The notes beneath the pieces were generated by a model. The model saw only the letters and a program-made list of their open reading frames with translations, did no database searches and had not been told where the DNA came from. The translations under genes and the position numbers were made by a program. Of a stretch of DNA of 64,000 bases, positions 25,444-34,259 are shown one piece after another; positions within the stretch are counted from its first letter, which is position 1; each line of letters opens with the position of its first letter. This DNA comes from Flavobacterium alvei (GTDB taxonomy: Bacteria; Bacteroidota; Bacteroidia; Flavobacteriales; Flavobacteriaceae): NCBI RefSeq assembly GCF_002920895.1, contig NZ_PQVG01000008.1, positions 86,237 through 150,236 of the forward strand, in the 5' to 3' direction.

Positions 25444-26706
25444 TTATCTTTTTGAAGTTACCTCTTTTTCATATTGTTGAATGTCTGAAATATAATTTTC
25501 GGCAGCAATAATTCCTTTTGATGCACAATAGTAATCATAAACAGCAGCCCAAGGCAAGGATTTAGCTTCTTCTAGCAAAGCCAAACGCTCAAAATTTTGA
25601 CCATTTGCTTCATAAGAACGCAATTGAACCGTTGGCTCTAATAAAGCTTGCAAGAATGCTTTTTGAGTGGCACGAACTCCAATAACATAAGCGCCAATTC
25701 TGTTGATGGAAGCATCGAAGAAATCTAAACCTACGTGAACTCTTTCTAGGGCATTAGCACGAGTAATTTCTTGTGCAATGGCTTGCAATTCGTCGTTTAA
25801 AATTACTACGTGATCGCTATCCCAACGAACACCGCGACTTACGTGAAGCAAGATTTCAGGTGTAAACAACAATAAGGAAGATATTTTATCTGAAATGACT
25901 TCGGTAGGATGAAAATGGCCAGCATCGAGTGTAATCATTTTGTTATTAGCAATGCCATAACCCATATAAAATTCGTGTGAGCCTACTACAAAACTTTCGC
26001 TTCCAATACCGAATAATTTACACTCGATACTATCTAGCATTAGTTCGTCATTGGTTTTGTATTCGAAAATTTTGTCTAATGAATCTTTTAGATTTTGACG
26101 GTATAGTGAACGGTCAATCACTAAATCTTTGGAACCATCAGGAATCCAAATGTTGTGAATACATTTTGAACCCAATTGACGTCCCATTTCTTCAGCAATT
26201 TTGCGACAACGAATGACGTGTTCAATCCAAAATTGACGGATAGCTGGATCAGGATGTGATAATGTAAAACCTTCTGATGATTTTTCGTGAGAGAAACAAG
26301 TGGCGTTGAAATCTAATTTGTATCCTTTTTCTTTTGCCCAATCAATCCAACTTTGAAAATGTTTGATTTCGATTTGGTCGCGATCTACTTTTTCTCCTCC
26401 AAAATCACCATACAATGCGTGAAGATTTACTCGGTGTTCGCCAGGAATTAATGACATTGCTTTGTCGATATCAGCACGAAGTTCGTCAATGGTTCTGGCT
26501 TTTCCAGGATAATTTCCTGTAACTTGAATGCCTCCTGTTAATTCGTCATTGCCCGATTCAAAACCAGTTACATCGTCGGCTTGCCAACAGTGAAGCGAGA
26601 TAGATAATTTATCCATTTCGGCAACTGCTTTTTCAACATCGATTCCAAGACCAGCATATCTTGATTTGGCATATTCAAATGCTTGATTAATTTGTTCTGT
26701 TTTCAT
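25444..26706 (-). CDS. rhaA: L-rhamnose isomerase
   Basis: 420 residues, matching the family length. SISLHCWQADDV at the N-terminus, NLHALYGDFGGE, and the metal/substrate region DAGHFHPTEVISDKISS with VSRGVRWDSDHVV are all diagnostic of RhaA. It converts L-rhamnose to L-rhamnulose with a divalent metal in the cytoplasm. Last gene of the operon rhaB-aldolase-reductase-rhaA. Confidence 0.96.
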   Translation of the reverse strand: MKTEQINQAFEYAKSRYAGLGIDVEKAVAEMDKLSISLHCWQADDVTGFESGNDELTGGIQVTGNYPGKARTIDELRADIDKAMSLIPGEHRVNLHALYGDFGGEKVDRDQIEIKHFQSWIDWAKEKGYKLDFNATCFSHEKSSEGFTLSHPDPAIRQFWIEHVIRCRKIAEEMGRQLGSKCIHNIWIPDGSKDLVIDRSLYRQNLKDSLDKIFEYKTNDELMLDSIECKLFGIGSESFVVGSHEFYMGYGIANNKMITLDAGHFHPTEVISDKISSLLLFTPEILLHVSRGVRWDSDHVVILNDELQAIAQEITRANALERVHVGLDFFDASINRIGAYVIGVRATQKAFLQALLEPTVQLRSYEANGQNFERLALLEEAKSLPWAAVYDYYCASKGIIAAENYISDIQQYEKEVTSKR

Positions 26707-26734
26707 TATTTTTAATTTTTTTATTTGTGGTAAG

Positions 26735-27895
26735 TTAAAATGCTTTTTTATAAAGTGTTAAAATGTCGTTTAATTGTACTTCACGAGGATTTCCTGGCGT
26801 GCAAACATCTTCAAAAGCAGATTGAGACAAACGCTCCAAATCTTCTTCTTTTACATTCAACAATTGTAATTTTTCTGGAATACCTACTTCAATAGCCAAG
26901 TTTTTCACAGCTTCAACTGCCGCTTGAGCCGCTTCTGAAAGTGATAAATGATCTACTTTTATTCCCATAGCACGCGCAATATCTACATATTTGGCAATAG
27001 ACGATTCGGTGTTGTATTCCATAACAATTGGCAATAATAAAGCATTGGCAACACCGTGTGGAATGTCATAATAGGCTCCAAGTGGATGTGCCATTCCGTG
27101 TACCAAACCTAATCCAACATTCGAAAATCCCATTCCTGCGATGTATTGGGCAACCGCCATTCCGTCGCGAGCTACTACATCTGAAGGATTTTTGACAACT
27201 ACTGGCAAATGTTTAGCAATCATTTCGATAGCTTTCAATTCAAACATATCCGACATTTCCCAAGCTCCTTTGGTAATATATCCTTCGATGGCGTGGGTCA
27301 AGGCATCCATTCCTGTTGCAGCTGTCAAACTTGGTGGCAAACTCAACATTAATTCGGCATCTACAATAGAAAGAACTGGAATAACATTTGGGTCAACGCA
27401 AACCATTTTCTTTACATTTTCTTCGTCGGTAATCACGTAATTGATGGTTACTTCGGCAGCCGTTCCAGCAGTGGTTGGCAAAGCGATAATCGGAACGGAT
27501 TTATTTTTGGTATTGGCAACACCTTCTAGTGAAACCACATCGGCAAATTCGGGATTGTTGGATATAATTCCAATTCCTTTGGCAGTATCTATTGGCGAAC
27601 CTCCACCGATTGCCACAATCGCATCAGCGCCCGATGTACTAAATTCTAGCACGCCTTCTTTTACTTGGGCAACTGTTGGGTTTTGTTTTACATTTGAAAA
27701 AATAGTGTATTCAATTTTTGCTGCATCTAAAATAGAGGTCACTTTTTCGACTACTCCAAATTTTAGTAAATCTTTATCGGTTACAATAAAAATTTTCTTC
27801 AAGCCTCTTTTTTTAATTTCTTCGGCAAGTACAGAACGACTTCCTGCACCGTAATAGGACGTTTCGTTTAAAATAATTCGTTTAATGGAACTCAT
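26735..27895 (-). CDS. fucO: Lactaldehyde reductase (iron-dependent alcohol dehydrogenase)
   Basis: 386 residues, group III Fe-ADH. The nucleotide-binding GGGSPIDTAKGIG is near residue 96, and the metal-binding regions are MDALTHAIEGY and GLVHGMAHPLGAYYDIPHG. It reduces L-lactaldehyde released by the rhamnulose-1-phosphate aldolase to 1,2-propanediol, consistent with its place between the aldolase gene (20 bp) and rhaA (28 bp). The substrate is inferred from this context. Confidence 0.92.
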   Translation of the reverse strand: MSSIKRIILNETSYYGAGSRSVLAEEIKKRGLKKIFIVTDKDLLKFGVVEKVTSILDAAKIEYTIFSNVKQNPTVAQVKEGVLEFSTSGADAIVAIGGGSPIDTAKGIGIISNNPEFADVVSLEGVANTKNKSVPIIALPTTAGTAAEVTINYVITDEENVKKMVCVDPNVIPVLSIVDAELMLSLPPSLTAATGMDALTHAIEGYITKGAWEMSDMFELKAIEMIAKHLPVVVKNPSDVVARDGMAVAQYIAGMGFSNVGLGLVHGMAHPLGAYYDIPHGVANALLLPIVMEYNTESSIAKYVDIARAMGIKVDHLSLSEAAQAAVEAVKNLAIEVGIPEKLQLLNVKEEDLERLSQSAFEDVCTPGNPREVQLNDILTLYKKAF

Positions 27896-27914
27896 AATAT
27901 TTTTTATTTTTAAT

Positions 27915-29219
27915 TTATCTAATTATTGCGCTAAAGGCTACTCTCAATTCCTCTATTTCAGCATCTCCCATTGGACATAAAGGCCCAACAGACGCAGCCA
28001 TTACAAGTGAATTGGCACTAAATTCAGCTACTTCAAGATAGTCGAAAGTGTTTAGTAGTTTGTCTCCTGTAACCACAACGCAGTCATTTTCTATTAAAAC
28101 AACACGGTTTTTGTCAAACATATTTGCCATACCATCAATATCATCGAATAAAGAACCGAAAGGAACCGAAGGTACATCCTGAAGGAAAATCCAACTTTCT
28201 GGAATGGTTCGAACGTCAAATTTGGTTCCGCTAATCGAGTGAGCCATCAGATTAGGTGACTGTGTCATGATGATGGAATTGATGTGCGGGTTTTGTTCGT
28301 AAATACGTTGGTGCAATGGCACTTGATAACTTGGATTTTTATTGTCTTCGGTCATTCCGTTTTTAACCTGAATGATATTATCGGCCGTAATGTTCCAACG
28401 AGAGACATTGTGAGGCGTAATCAAGAAGTCATTTCCACTCCAACGCGCTGAAACGGTTCCAAAAGTTGAAATCATTAATCCTTGCTCACAAGCACGGTGA
28501 ATGATATTTACCATATCTCTTCTTATGGCCAATTCATCTGATGGATATCCTGGATCTGAGAAACGAGTGGCTTTTGAAGGAATTTGTGCTCTGTACTGTA
28601 GAATTTGTTCATCGGTCAATACATTTACTTTACCCAATTTTCCGGCACTTACGATGGTGCAACAGCATAATTCCAAAGTTTCAAATCGTTGGTAGGCATC
28701 CAGCATGTCTGAACCTCCTAGCACCACTCCGTGATTTTCCATAATTACTGCTTTACTGTCAGTACCAATAAATTGATCCGCAATTTTTTGGCCTAATTCC
28801 TCACTTCCCGGACAACCATAAGGTGCATAACCTACTTTACCGCAAACCGAACGGAAATGGGGAGTAATATTGGTATTGGGAACTTGGCGAGTGATGCTGA
28901 AAGCTACCAATCCAGGAGGGTGTGCGTGAATGATGGCGTTAATGTCAGGACGCGCTTCAAAAATGGCTTTATGAAAAGGGAATTCAGATGATGGCTTGTG
29001 CAAACCTACAATGCTTCCATCTTTTTTGACGCAAACAATATCCTTTGGAGTCAAATCTCCTTTATCAACAGCTGAAGGAGTGATCCAAATATCTCCGTTT
29101 TTATCTCTTATCGAAATGTTTCCACCTGATGTAGTAGTCATTCCTTTTTCGTAAATTCTTCCGATTACCATATTGATTTGCTCAACAGGGTGCATTAATT
29201 TAATATCTAACTTTTTCAT
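27915..29219 (-). CDS. Tandem class II aldolase, probable rhamnulose-1-phosphate aldolase
   Basis: 434 residues made of two class II aldolase/adducin domains. The N-terminal one (about 10-210) keeps the substrate loop SGGNIS, the acidic SSEFPFHKAI (Glu79), zinc ligands H98 and H100 in HAHPPG and H163 in ENHGVVLGG. In the second domain (about 225-430) the HxH position reads MTQSPN and the later His is replaced (IENDCVVVTG), so it is catalytically dead and probably structural. Cleaves rhamnulose 1-phosphate to DHAP and lactaldehyde, judged by the rhaB, fucO and rhaA neighbours. Confidence 0.85.
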   Translation of the reverse strand: MKKLDIKLMHPVEQINMVIGRIYEKGMTTTSGGNISIRDKNGDIWITPSAVDKGDLTPKDIVCVKKDGSIVGLHKPSSEFPFHKAIFEARPDINAIIHAHPPGLVAFSITRQVPNTNITPHFRSVCGKVGYAPYGCPGSEELGQKIADQFIGTDSKAVIMENHGVVLGGSDMLDAYQRFETLELCCCTIVSAGKLGKVNVLTDEQILQYRAQIPSKATRFSDPGYPSDELAIRRDMVNIIHRACEQGLMISTFGTVSARWSGNDFLITPHNVSRWNITADNIIQVKNGMTEDNKNPSYQVPLHQRIYEQNPHINSIIMTQSPNLMAHSISGTKFDVRTIPESWIFLQDVPSVPFGSLFDDIDGMANMFDKNRVVLIENDCVVVTGDKLLNTFDYLEVAEFSANSLVMAASVGPLCPMGDAEIEELRVAFSAIIR

Positions 29220-29253
29220 TATTTTATAATTTGTCTTATGATGTGTTTTTAAT

Positions 29254-30756
29254 TTAGATTTGATTTTCGAATGTTTCTTTTTGGAGTTGGGTTATATCCA
29301 AGAATTTTTCATATGCTTCGTTCCAAACAAATGAATTTTCAGGTGTGAATTCGTCTAATGGTACTGAATTGGCAATAATCTGACGCATTTCATGTAGTGA
29401 ACTTACATCGCCAGCAGCTTTAGCTTGAATCATGATATTCCCGATAGCAGTAGCTTCAGAAGGACCTGCAATTACATTAATTCCGGTAGCATTTGCAGTC
29501 CATTGATTTAGTAAAGGATTTTTCGATCCACCACCAATGACGTGTAATTTTTCAATTGCGAAAGGAGATAAGTTTTTGAGTTTTCCAAGGACATAATTGT
29601 ATTTTAGGGAAAGACTTTCAAAAATGCAACGAACAAATTCAGCGTGAGTTGAAGGAACGATTTGATTCGTATTACGACAATAAGTAGCAATAGCCGTTGT
29701 CATACAACTAGGATTAGCAAATGAACTGTGATCCGGATCAATTAATGATTGAAAAGCAGGAACTGAAGCTGTCATTTGAACTAGTTTTTCGTAGGCATAG
29801 GTAATGCCTTGAGTTTTCCAATCTTTCAAGCATTGTTCTAGAAGCCACATGCCAGTAATATTTTTCAAAAAACGAGTGGTTCCTTCAATTCCGCCTTCGT
29901 TAGTGAAGTTCAAATCAAAGGTTTCTTCGTTGATAATTGGCTCTTTAACTTCGATTCCCATCAAAGACCAAGTTCCAGAACTGAGGTAAGCAAAATTTTC
30001 GTTTGTTGCGGGAACGGCTGCCACGGCTGCAGCAGTATCGTGTCCTGCCACCGCAATAACATTTATTTTGCCTAATTCACTTTCTAAAGCTATATCTTCT
30101 TTAAGTGTTCCAATCAATTGACCTGGCATTACAATTTCTCCAAGGATTGAAGGCGAAACTCCAGCTTTCGAAAGTAATTCGCTTTCAAATTGTTTGGTTC
30201 GAGGGTTTAATAGTTGAGACGTTGAAGCTACAGTATATTCCACCACTTTATTTCCGGTAAGCATATAGGCTAAGGCATCGGGAATGAACAACATATCTTT
30301 AGCACTTTTGAGCAGAGAATTGTTAGCTAGACTTAGTGCAAAAAGTTGGTATAAACTGTTAAAATTCATTACCTGAATTCCGGTGAGTTCATAGACTTTT
30401 TCACGAGAAATTAATTCGAAATATTTTTCAGGCATATCGACAGTATGAGGATCACGATACGCATAAGGTGCTCCAAGTATAGAACCGTCTTCGGCAAGTA
30501 AAACAAAATCAACTCCCCAAGTGTCAATGCCAATCGATGCAATTTCGACCCCTTCTCTTTTGGCAGCAACGAGTCCTTCTTTTAGATGTTCGAATAAGGA
30601 ATAGATATTCCAGTGAATGTGATTTCCAATTTGAAGTACATGATTTGGAAAACGACTAAGTTCCTTCATTTGAAGTCGGCCTTGTTCAATTGTTCCTAAA
30701 ATGGTACGTCCGCTAGTAGCGCCAAGGTCGAAGGCTAAGAATGATTTATTTTTCAT
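29254..30756 (-). CDS. rhaB: L-rhamnulokinase (FGGY family)
   Basis: 500 residues. N-terminal LAFDLGATSGRTILG (phosphate-1 motif), the substrate region GIDTWGVDFVLL, the adenosine-binding LSSGTWSLMGIE and VIGGGSKNPLLNQWTAN. These are RhaB features rather than xylulo- or fuculokinase. It phosphorylates L-rhamnulose. First gene of the rhamnose operon, with a promoter about 100 bp upstream. Confidence 0.94.
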   Translation of the reverse strand: MKNKSFLAFDLGATSGRTILGTIEQGRLQMKELSRFPNHVLQIGNHIHWNIYSLFEHLKEGLVAAKREGVEIASIGIDTWGVDFVLLAEDGSILGAPYAYRDPHTVDMPEKYFELISREKVYELTGIQVMNFNSLYQLFALSLANNSLLKSAKDMLFIPDALAYMLTGNKVVEYTVASTSQLLNPRTKQFESELLSKAGVSPSILGEIVMPGQLIGTLKEDIALESELGKINVIAVAGHDTAAAVAAVPATNENFAYLSSGTWSLMGIEVKEPIINEETFDLNFTNEGGIEGTTRFLKNITGMWLLEQCLKDWKTQGITYAYEKLVQMTASVPAFQSLIDPDHSSFANPSCMTTAIATYCRNTNQIVPSTHAEFVRCIFESLSLKYNYVLGKLKNLSPFAIEKLHVIGGGSKNPLLNQWTANATGINVIAGPSEATAIGNIMIQAKAAGDVSSLHEMRQIIANSVPLDEFTPENSFVWNEAYEKFLDITQLQKETFENQI

Positions 30757-30854
30757 CCGATGGTATTATTTGGTCTTTAATAGAATAAGAAATAAGTGTT
30801 TGATAGTTATTGCTTTCAGTAGTATTATTTTTCTAAACGGCTAATAACTCTATA

Positions 30855-30862
30855 CAAATGTA
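30855..30862 (-). promoter_or_regulatory. Candidate -7 element of the rhamnose operon
   Basis: The minus strand reads TACATTTG at 30862-30855, matching TAnnTTTG. No clear -33 element is found at 19 bases, as expected if an AraC-type activator is needed. Predicted leader about 95 nt. Confidence 0.45.
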
Positions 30863-31196
30863 TTTTTTAAACTAAATGAGGATAATGTATTTTTGATATT
30901 TAAACTTAGTTTTTTGATAAAATTCTAAATTTTAACACTTGTTTTTTATCATATACGCAATTTTATCGATTATATCGTTTTCGTAGAGTAGTTGGATTAG
31001 TTTAAAATGGAGTGGAAGATTAGAGAAAATCTGTTGGGTACAATTCTCAAAAACTAATTGCGCTCTTGGAAGATTAAATTGTTATTATTTCTGAAGATTA
31101 TTATTTTAGTTCGGCAAGAAATTATGCAGGATTAGATTATGAATTAGAGGTGATTTTGTTAGATTTGTTTTAGTTGCCAATTGGAGTGGGCACAGA
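30863..31196. other. Gene-free spacer at the island edge with decayed coding sequence
   Basis: No intact gene. The plus strand around 31090-31173 translates to ISEDYYFSSARNYAGLDY and ELEVILLDLF before a TAG, which looks like the tail of a lost gene, family not recognised. CTATCCAACC is repeated three times between 31210 and 31245. This marks the change from the rhamnose operon to the accessory island. Confidence 0.35.
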
Positions 31197-31445
31197 ATGC
31201 AATTCTGCGCTATCCAACCGCTACTATCCAACCGCTATCCAACCAAGTATATTTATTACATATCCGAGCGATCGGGGGAAAGTGTATTAATCACTGATGG
31301 AGCAACGAGTGTAGATTTATCTCAAACGGTGATTATACCTAATAGTTATGCTGGAGATGATTTACAGTTGTTTATTTCGTTTATGAACGCAGAAGAAACA
31401 CAATTATCAAATAGTATCTATATCGGCTCTGGTACGGCTTCATAA
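31197..31445 (+). pseudogene. C-terminal fragment of a DUF6266-like protein
   Basis: 82 codons are open. The last 50 residues (ITDGATSVDLSQTVIIPNS, then YAGDDLQLFISFMNAEETQL and SNSIYIG) closely follow the pattern of the DUF6266 C-terminus (TDGAT..., LP..FAGDE...FI.F....EVANSIY.G). The N-terminal 30 residues are built from short repeats, so the ATG is fortuitous. A terminator follows at 31469. Regarded as the remnant of a phage-like/cargo gene. Confidence 0.55.
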
Positions 31446-31468
31446 AATTATTAGATACTTATTTCAAG

Positions 31469-31495
31469 AACCACCTGTAAAATGGTGGTTTTTTT
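31469..31495 (+). terminator. Terminator after the DUF6266-like fragment
   Basis: A 7-bp stem (AACCACC 31469-31475 with GGTGGTT 31484-31490) followed by seven T. Confidence 0.75.
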
Positions 31496-31548
31496 ATGCT
31501 CAAAATATAATGATTGTGGGGATAATGTAGGGATATTCAGTAAATAAA

Positions 31549-31610
31549 AAACCCTAACTAATTGATAATCAATCGTTAGGGTTTTAATTCCGCGGAGAAA
31601 GAGGGATTTG
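31549..31610. other. Long palindrome plus tRNA-3'-end-like sequence: possible att remnant
   Basis: AAACCCTAAC (31549-31558) pairs with GTTAGGGTTT (31575-31584), and inside it ATTGAT (31561-31566) pairs with ATCAAT (31568-31573). Next to it, GCGGAGAAAGAGGGATTTG (31592-31610) resembles the reverse complement of a bacterial tRNA-Ser T-arm/acceptor end, but no tRNA can be folded. Such a fragment beside an island is typical of a tyrosine-recombinase attachment site; no integrase or second copy was found in the window. The remaining spacer to 31838 holds no gene. Confidence 0.4.
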
Positions 31611-31838
31611 TCAACTACAAAAGCCACCAATAAAATCAATACTTCGCAAAGCATTTTATTTAAGTGACACCTCGACTGACACCTCTTTATTAGGATTACA
31701 ATTATCTTAAATTCAAAGTAGTCAAATATAAGCATAATAATCTGAATATTAAAGTATCAAGACTAAAAAATGAACTAGTTATTTAATACTATATTTATCT
31801 AAAATGGTTTAAAATGGAGTTGGGATATTATCCACATT

Positions 31839-32042
31839 TTAACCAAAAATCAAATGAGCTACTTGTTCATATTTTAATCCTGCATACAAACAAAACTCTT
31901 CGATAGTTAAAAACTCATTTTCGAGCTTGTTGAGGTCAGTTTTTACTTTTTGCATCAATCTAGTACTTTGACGATAACTCTTTCCCGTTATGCGCTGTAT
32001 GTCTTTCGGATAGATGCACACCCTCTGTTTTTCAAATTTCAT
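31839..32042 (-). CDS. Small helix-turn-helix-like protein of mobile-element type
   Basis: 67 residues. IYPKDIQRITGKSYRQSTRL looks like a short DNA-binding helix pair, followed by a coiled stretch and LTIEEFCLYAGLKYEQVAHL. Similar tiny proteins occur in Bacteroidetes genomic islands (from memory); no Pfam family is named with confidence. Divergent from the 32353 gene, with a small palindrome in the spacer. Confidence 0.6.
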   Translation of the reverse strand: MKFEKQRVCIYPKDIQRITGKSYRQSTRLMQKVKTDLNKLENEFLTIEEFCLYAGLKYEQVAHLIFG

Positions 32043-32181
32043 ACACTATCTATGCCTTTGACTAGGCTTTGATTAGCTTAAACCTACTGATTAGTAAAGT
32101 TTAAGATTATACAAAAGTAAGTTTTTTTGAAATGTAATTTTCTCCCGCAATTTACTATGTTTTTGAATGCTTTTTGACAGG

Positions 32182-32223
32182 CATTTATGTCGATTTAAGC
32201 CATTTATGTCGCTATGCGACATA
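32182..32223. promoter_or_regulatory. Candidate operator in the 32.0-32.35 kb spacer
   Basis: CATTTATGTCG is directly repeated (32182-32192 and 32201-32211), and the second copy is part of a palindrome TATGTCG-CTATG-CGACATA (32205-32223). It lies between the divergent small HTH-like gene and the 32353 gene. The rest of this 310-bp spacer is plain AT-rich sequence. Confidence 0.4.
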
Positions 32224-32352
32224 TGGAACTATCCTTGCTTTTTTATTCTGTTTAATTGACTAAAATTTGTTCTCAAATCATTCAAGATTTAGTTGCAACG
32301 AGTATTCGGAATGAAGGAAAAAAATGATTTAATAACTTAATTTTTAGAAATT

Positions 32353-33108
32353 ATGGCAAGGCAAAAAGGCATAATTAAATTGAAAGGTACTATCGGGGAT
32401 ATTACTTTTTACAAAACCCAGGACGGGCATTTGGCGCGTGAAAAAGGTGGAATAGATGCGAGCAGAATTGCGAGCGATCCTGCATTCCAAAGAACACGTG
32501 AAAATGGTTCTGAATTTGGTAGAGCTGGGAAAGCAGGAAAGATTTTGAGAACGGCTTTGAGAGCTTTGCTCTTGAATTCTGCCGATGGCAGAATGGTAAG
32601 CCGTTTAACTCAAAGAATGATGCAAGTTATCCAAGCTGATTTAATCAGCGTGAGAGGTTTGCGAAATGTAATTGATGGTGAAGCGGAGCTTTTAGCAGGT
32701 TTTGAATTCAATATTCGTGGAAAACTGGGCACCAGTTTATTCGCTCCTTTTGTGGGAACAATTGATCGTGCATCTGGTGAGATTACTGTTGATTTGGATT
32801 CGTTTATTCCGGCGAATATGATTGCTGCACCGATAGGAACCACACATTTCAAAATTATATCTGCAGGAGCAGAAATTGATTTTGAAGCGGAAACTTTTGT
32901 TGAAGCACATTCTGAAACTGCCATTTTACCTTGGGATGCTGTGGCAACAGTTGCCATCAACCACGTGAATGCAGTTACTCCAGCCAGTACAAAACCTTTG
33001 TTTTTGGCTTTAGGAGTGGAATTCTACCAAGAAGTTAATGGTCAAATGTATGCCCTTAAAAATGGTGCTTACAACCCATTGGCATTGGTTCAAGTGAGCG
33101 GATTATAA
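32353..33108 (+). CDS. Conserved Bacteroidetes protein of phage-like cargo type, unknown function
   Basis: 251 residues, no signal peptide. The N-terminus (MARQKGIIKLKGTIGDITFY) is followed by a conserved basic/glycine stretch (RTRENGSEFGRAGKAGK), a helical segment and a beta-rich C-terminal half ending NGAYNPLALVQVSGL. The general layout recalls the DUF6266 group, whose C-terminal remnant lies 0.9 kb upstream, but membership is uncertain. It is 1 bp ahead of a DUF5675 gene and starts a cassette with two small membrane proteins. Confidence 0.65.
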   Translation: MARQKGIIKLKGTIGDITFYKTQDGHLAREKGGIDASRIASDPAFQRTRENGSEFGRAGKAGKILRTALRALLLNSADGRMVSRLTQRMMQVIQADLISVRGLRNVIDGEAELLAGFEFNIRGKLGTSLFAPFVGTIDRASGEITVDLDSFIPANMIAAPIGTTHFKIISAGAEIDFEAETFVEAHSETAILPWDAVATVAINHVNAVTPASTKPLFLALGVEFYQEVNGQMYALKNGAYNPLALVQVSGL

Positions 33109-33109
33109 G

Positions 33110-33535
33110 ATGGTTTTACAACTATCGAGAACTTATTTCCCTGATGGAACCAATGGCAAACTCGAATGCGAGGGTAAATTCATTTGTAACACGATTGAAT
33201 TGCCTTGGAAGAATAACGAAACGAAGGTTTCCTGCATTCCGGAAGGGAAATATTTTATAAGAAAACGATACAGCAAGAAATTTCAATGGCATTTGGAGGT
33301 TTTGGAAGTAAAAAGCAGAAGTTTAATTCTGTTTCATCCAGCCAATAACGCCTTGCAAGAATTAAATGGATGTATTGCTCCAGTAACAAAACTTTCTGGA
33401 CCAGGTTTAGGTCTTATGTCTCGAAAAGCGTTTACTAAATTAAAAGACTTGGTTTATAAAGTTTTAGATCAGAAAGAAAGTGTTGAATTAATTGTGGCTC
33501 CCGCCTTCGAGGGAATGACAAACAGGAATTACTAA
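33110..33535 (+). CDS. DUF5675-family protein
   Basis: 141 residues. LSRTYFPDGTNGKLECEGKF, CIPEGKYFIRKRYSKKF and the ILFHPANNALQELNGCIAPV segment with conserved His, Asn and Cys are the DUF5675 pattern. The family is found in phage and mobile contexts; a peptidoglycan or structural role has been supposed but is not established. It begins 1 bp after the preceding stop and its 3' end contains a short tandem repeat (GAGGGAATGACAAA twice, 33508-33562). Confidence 0.8.
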   Translation: MVLQLSRTYFPDGTNGKLECEGKFICNTIELPWKNNETKVSCIPEGKYFIRKRYSKKFQWHLEVLEVKSRSLILFHPANNALQELNGCIAPVTKLSGPGLGLMSRKAFTKLKDLVYKVLDQKESVELIVAPAFEGMTNRNY

Positions 33536-33572
33536 TTCCTTCTTTTGAGGGAATGACAAAAAAAGAGAAAAG

Positions 33573-33809
33573 ATGAATATTATAAAACGAGTGAAAGCTC
33601 CAACGCCTAAATTTTTTAAAGTGCTTCGAAATATTGGATTGGCTATGGCTGCCATTGGCGGAACGATCCTGGCTGCTCCAGTTGCTTTGCCAGTTGTTTT
33701 GACTACTGTTGGTGGTTATCTAGCTGTTGCTGGAGGTGTTGTCTCGGCGGTAAGCCAGCTGACCACAGGGGAAGCGGTTTTGGCACCAAGCGAAGATGAC
33801 CAACAGTAA
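33573..33809 (+). CDS. Small membrane protein, holin-like
   Basis: 78 residues. A basic N-terminus (KRVKAPTPKFFK) is followed by two adjacent hydrophobic, glycine/alanine-rich segments (about 22-44 and 46-62) and an acidic tail. The size and topology fit a holin or pore-type protein. Follows the DUF5675 gene; its end overlaps the next small ORF by 14 bp. Confidence 0.6.
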   Translation: MNIIKRVKAPTPKFFKVLRNIGLAMAAIGGTILAAPVALPVVLTTVGGYLAVAGGVVSAVSQLTTGEAVLAPSEDDQQ

Positions 33810-33972
33810 CCATACCCTGATGGGGACAGCCGGAGGTACTTTTTTGAGTGTTTTGCCGAATTTACATTCGGAAGATATTTTAAAAACGATTATATTAGCT
33901 GCTCTTGGAGCGATTGTCAGTTTTGTAATATCGATGCTACTCAAATACCTCATCAAGAAGCACAAAAAATAG
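33796..33972 (+). CDS. Tiny membrane protein overlapping the holin-like gene
   Basis: 58 residues from the ATG at 33796. One central hydrophobic helix (ILKTIILAALGAIVSFVISM) and a strongly basic end (KYLIKKHKK). Overlaps the previous gene in another frame, suggesting coupled translation. Too short for confident family assignment; it looks like a second holin/antiholin-type component. Confidence 0.5.
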   Translation: MTNSNHTLMGTAGGTFLSVLPNLHSEDILKTIILAALGAIVSFVISMLLKYLIKKHKK

Positions 33973-34014
33973 TCTAATTCTAGTTGTGGTGACCTTTGGA
34001 TTAGACCATATTGA

Positions 34015-34044
34015 AGCCCAAACCGCAAGGAATGGGCTTTTTTT
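34015..34044 (+). terminator. Terminator closing the 32.3-34.0 kb cassette
   Basis: AGCCCA (34015-34020) and TGGGCT (34033-34038) form a stem followed by seven T. Confidence 0.75.
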
Positions 34045-34055
34045 GTGGCTAAAAA

Positions 34056-34235
34056 TCATATTTCTTCAAATAGATTTAGCGTAACTTCTAAAACTACCAC
34101 TTCGGAATTGTGGTTGTATAATTCTTGCCATTTTGCGCTGTCAATGGCTTTGGCTCTGGTGTCGAAAACACCAAAACACACTCTTGATGTCTTGGATTTC
34201 CAGTTATCGGTTTGATATAGAATGAACAGTTTCAT
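34056..34235 (-). CDS. Small hypothetical protein
   Basis: 59 residues, ATG at 34233-34235, stop at 34056. Sequence features: MKLFILYQTDNWKSKTSRV, then CFGVFDTRAKAIDSAKWQEL, and a C-terminal VVVLEVTLNLFEEI; it looks like a small alpha/beta protein. It lies 25 bp downstream of the 34260 gene on the same strand, probably co-transcribed. Function unknown. Confidence 0.5.
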   Translation of the reverse strand: MKLFILYQTDNWKSKTSRVCFGVFDTRAKAIDSAKWQELYNHNSEVVVLEVTLNLFEEI

Positions 34236-34259
34236 AGTATAGATTTAGGTTAATAAAAA

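Noticed and set aside
31590..31625. An intact tRNA gene
   Set aside because: Only a 3'-end-like string is present; no D-arm or anticodon arm can be built.
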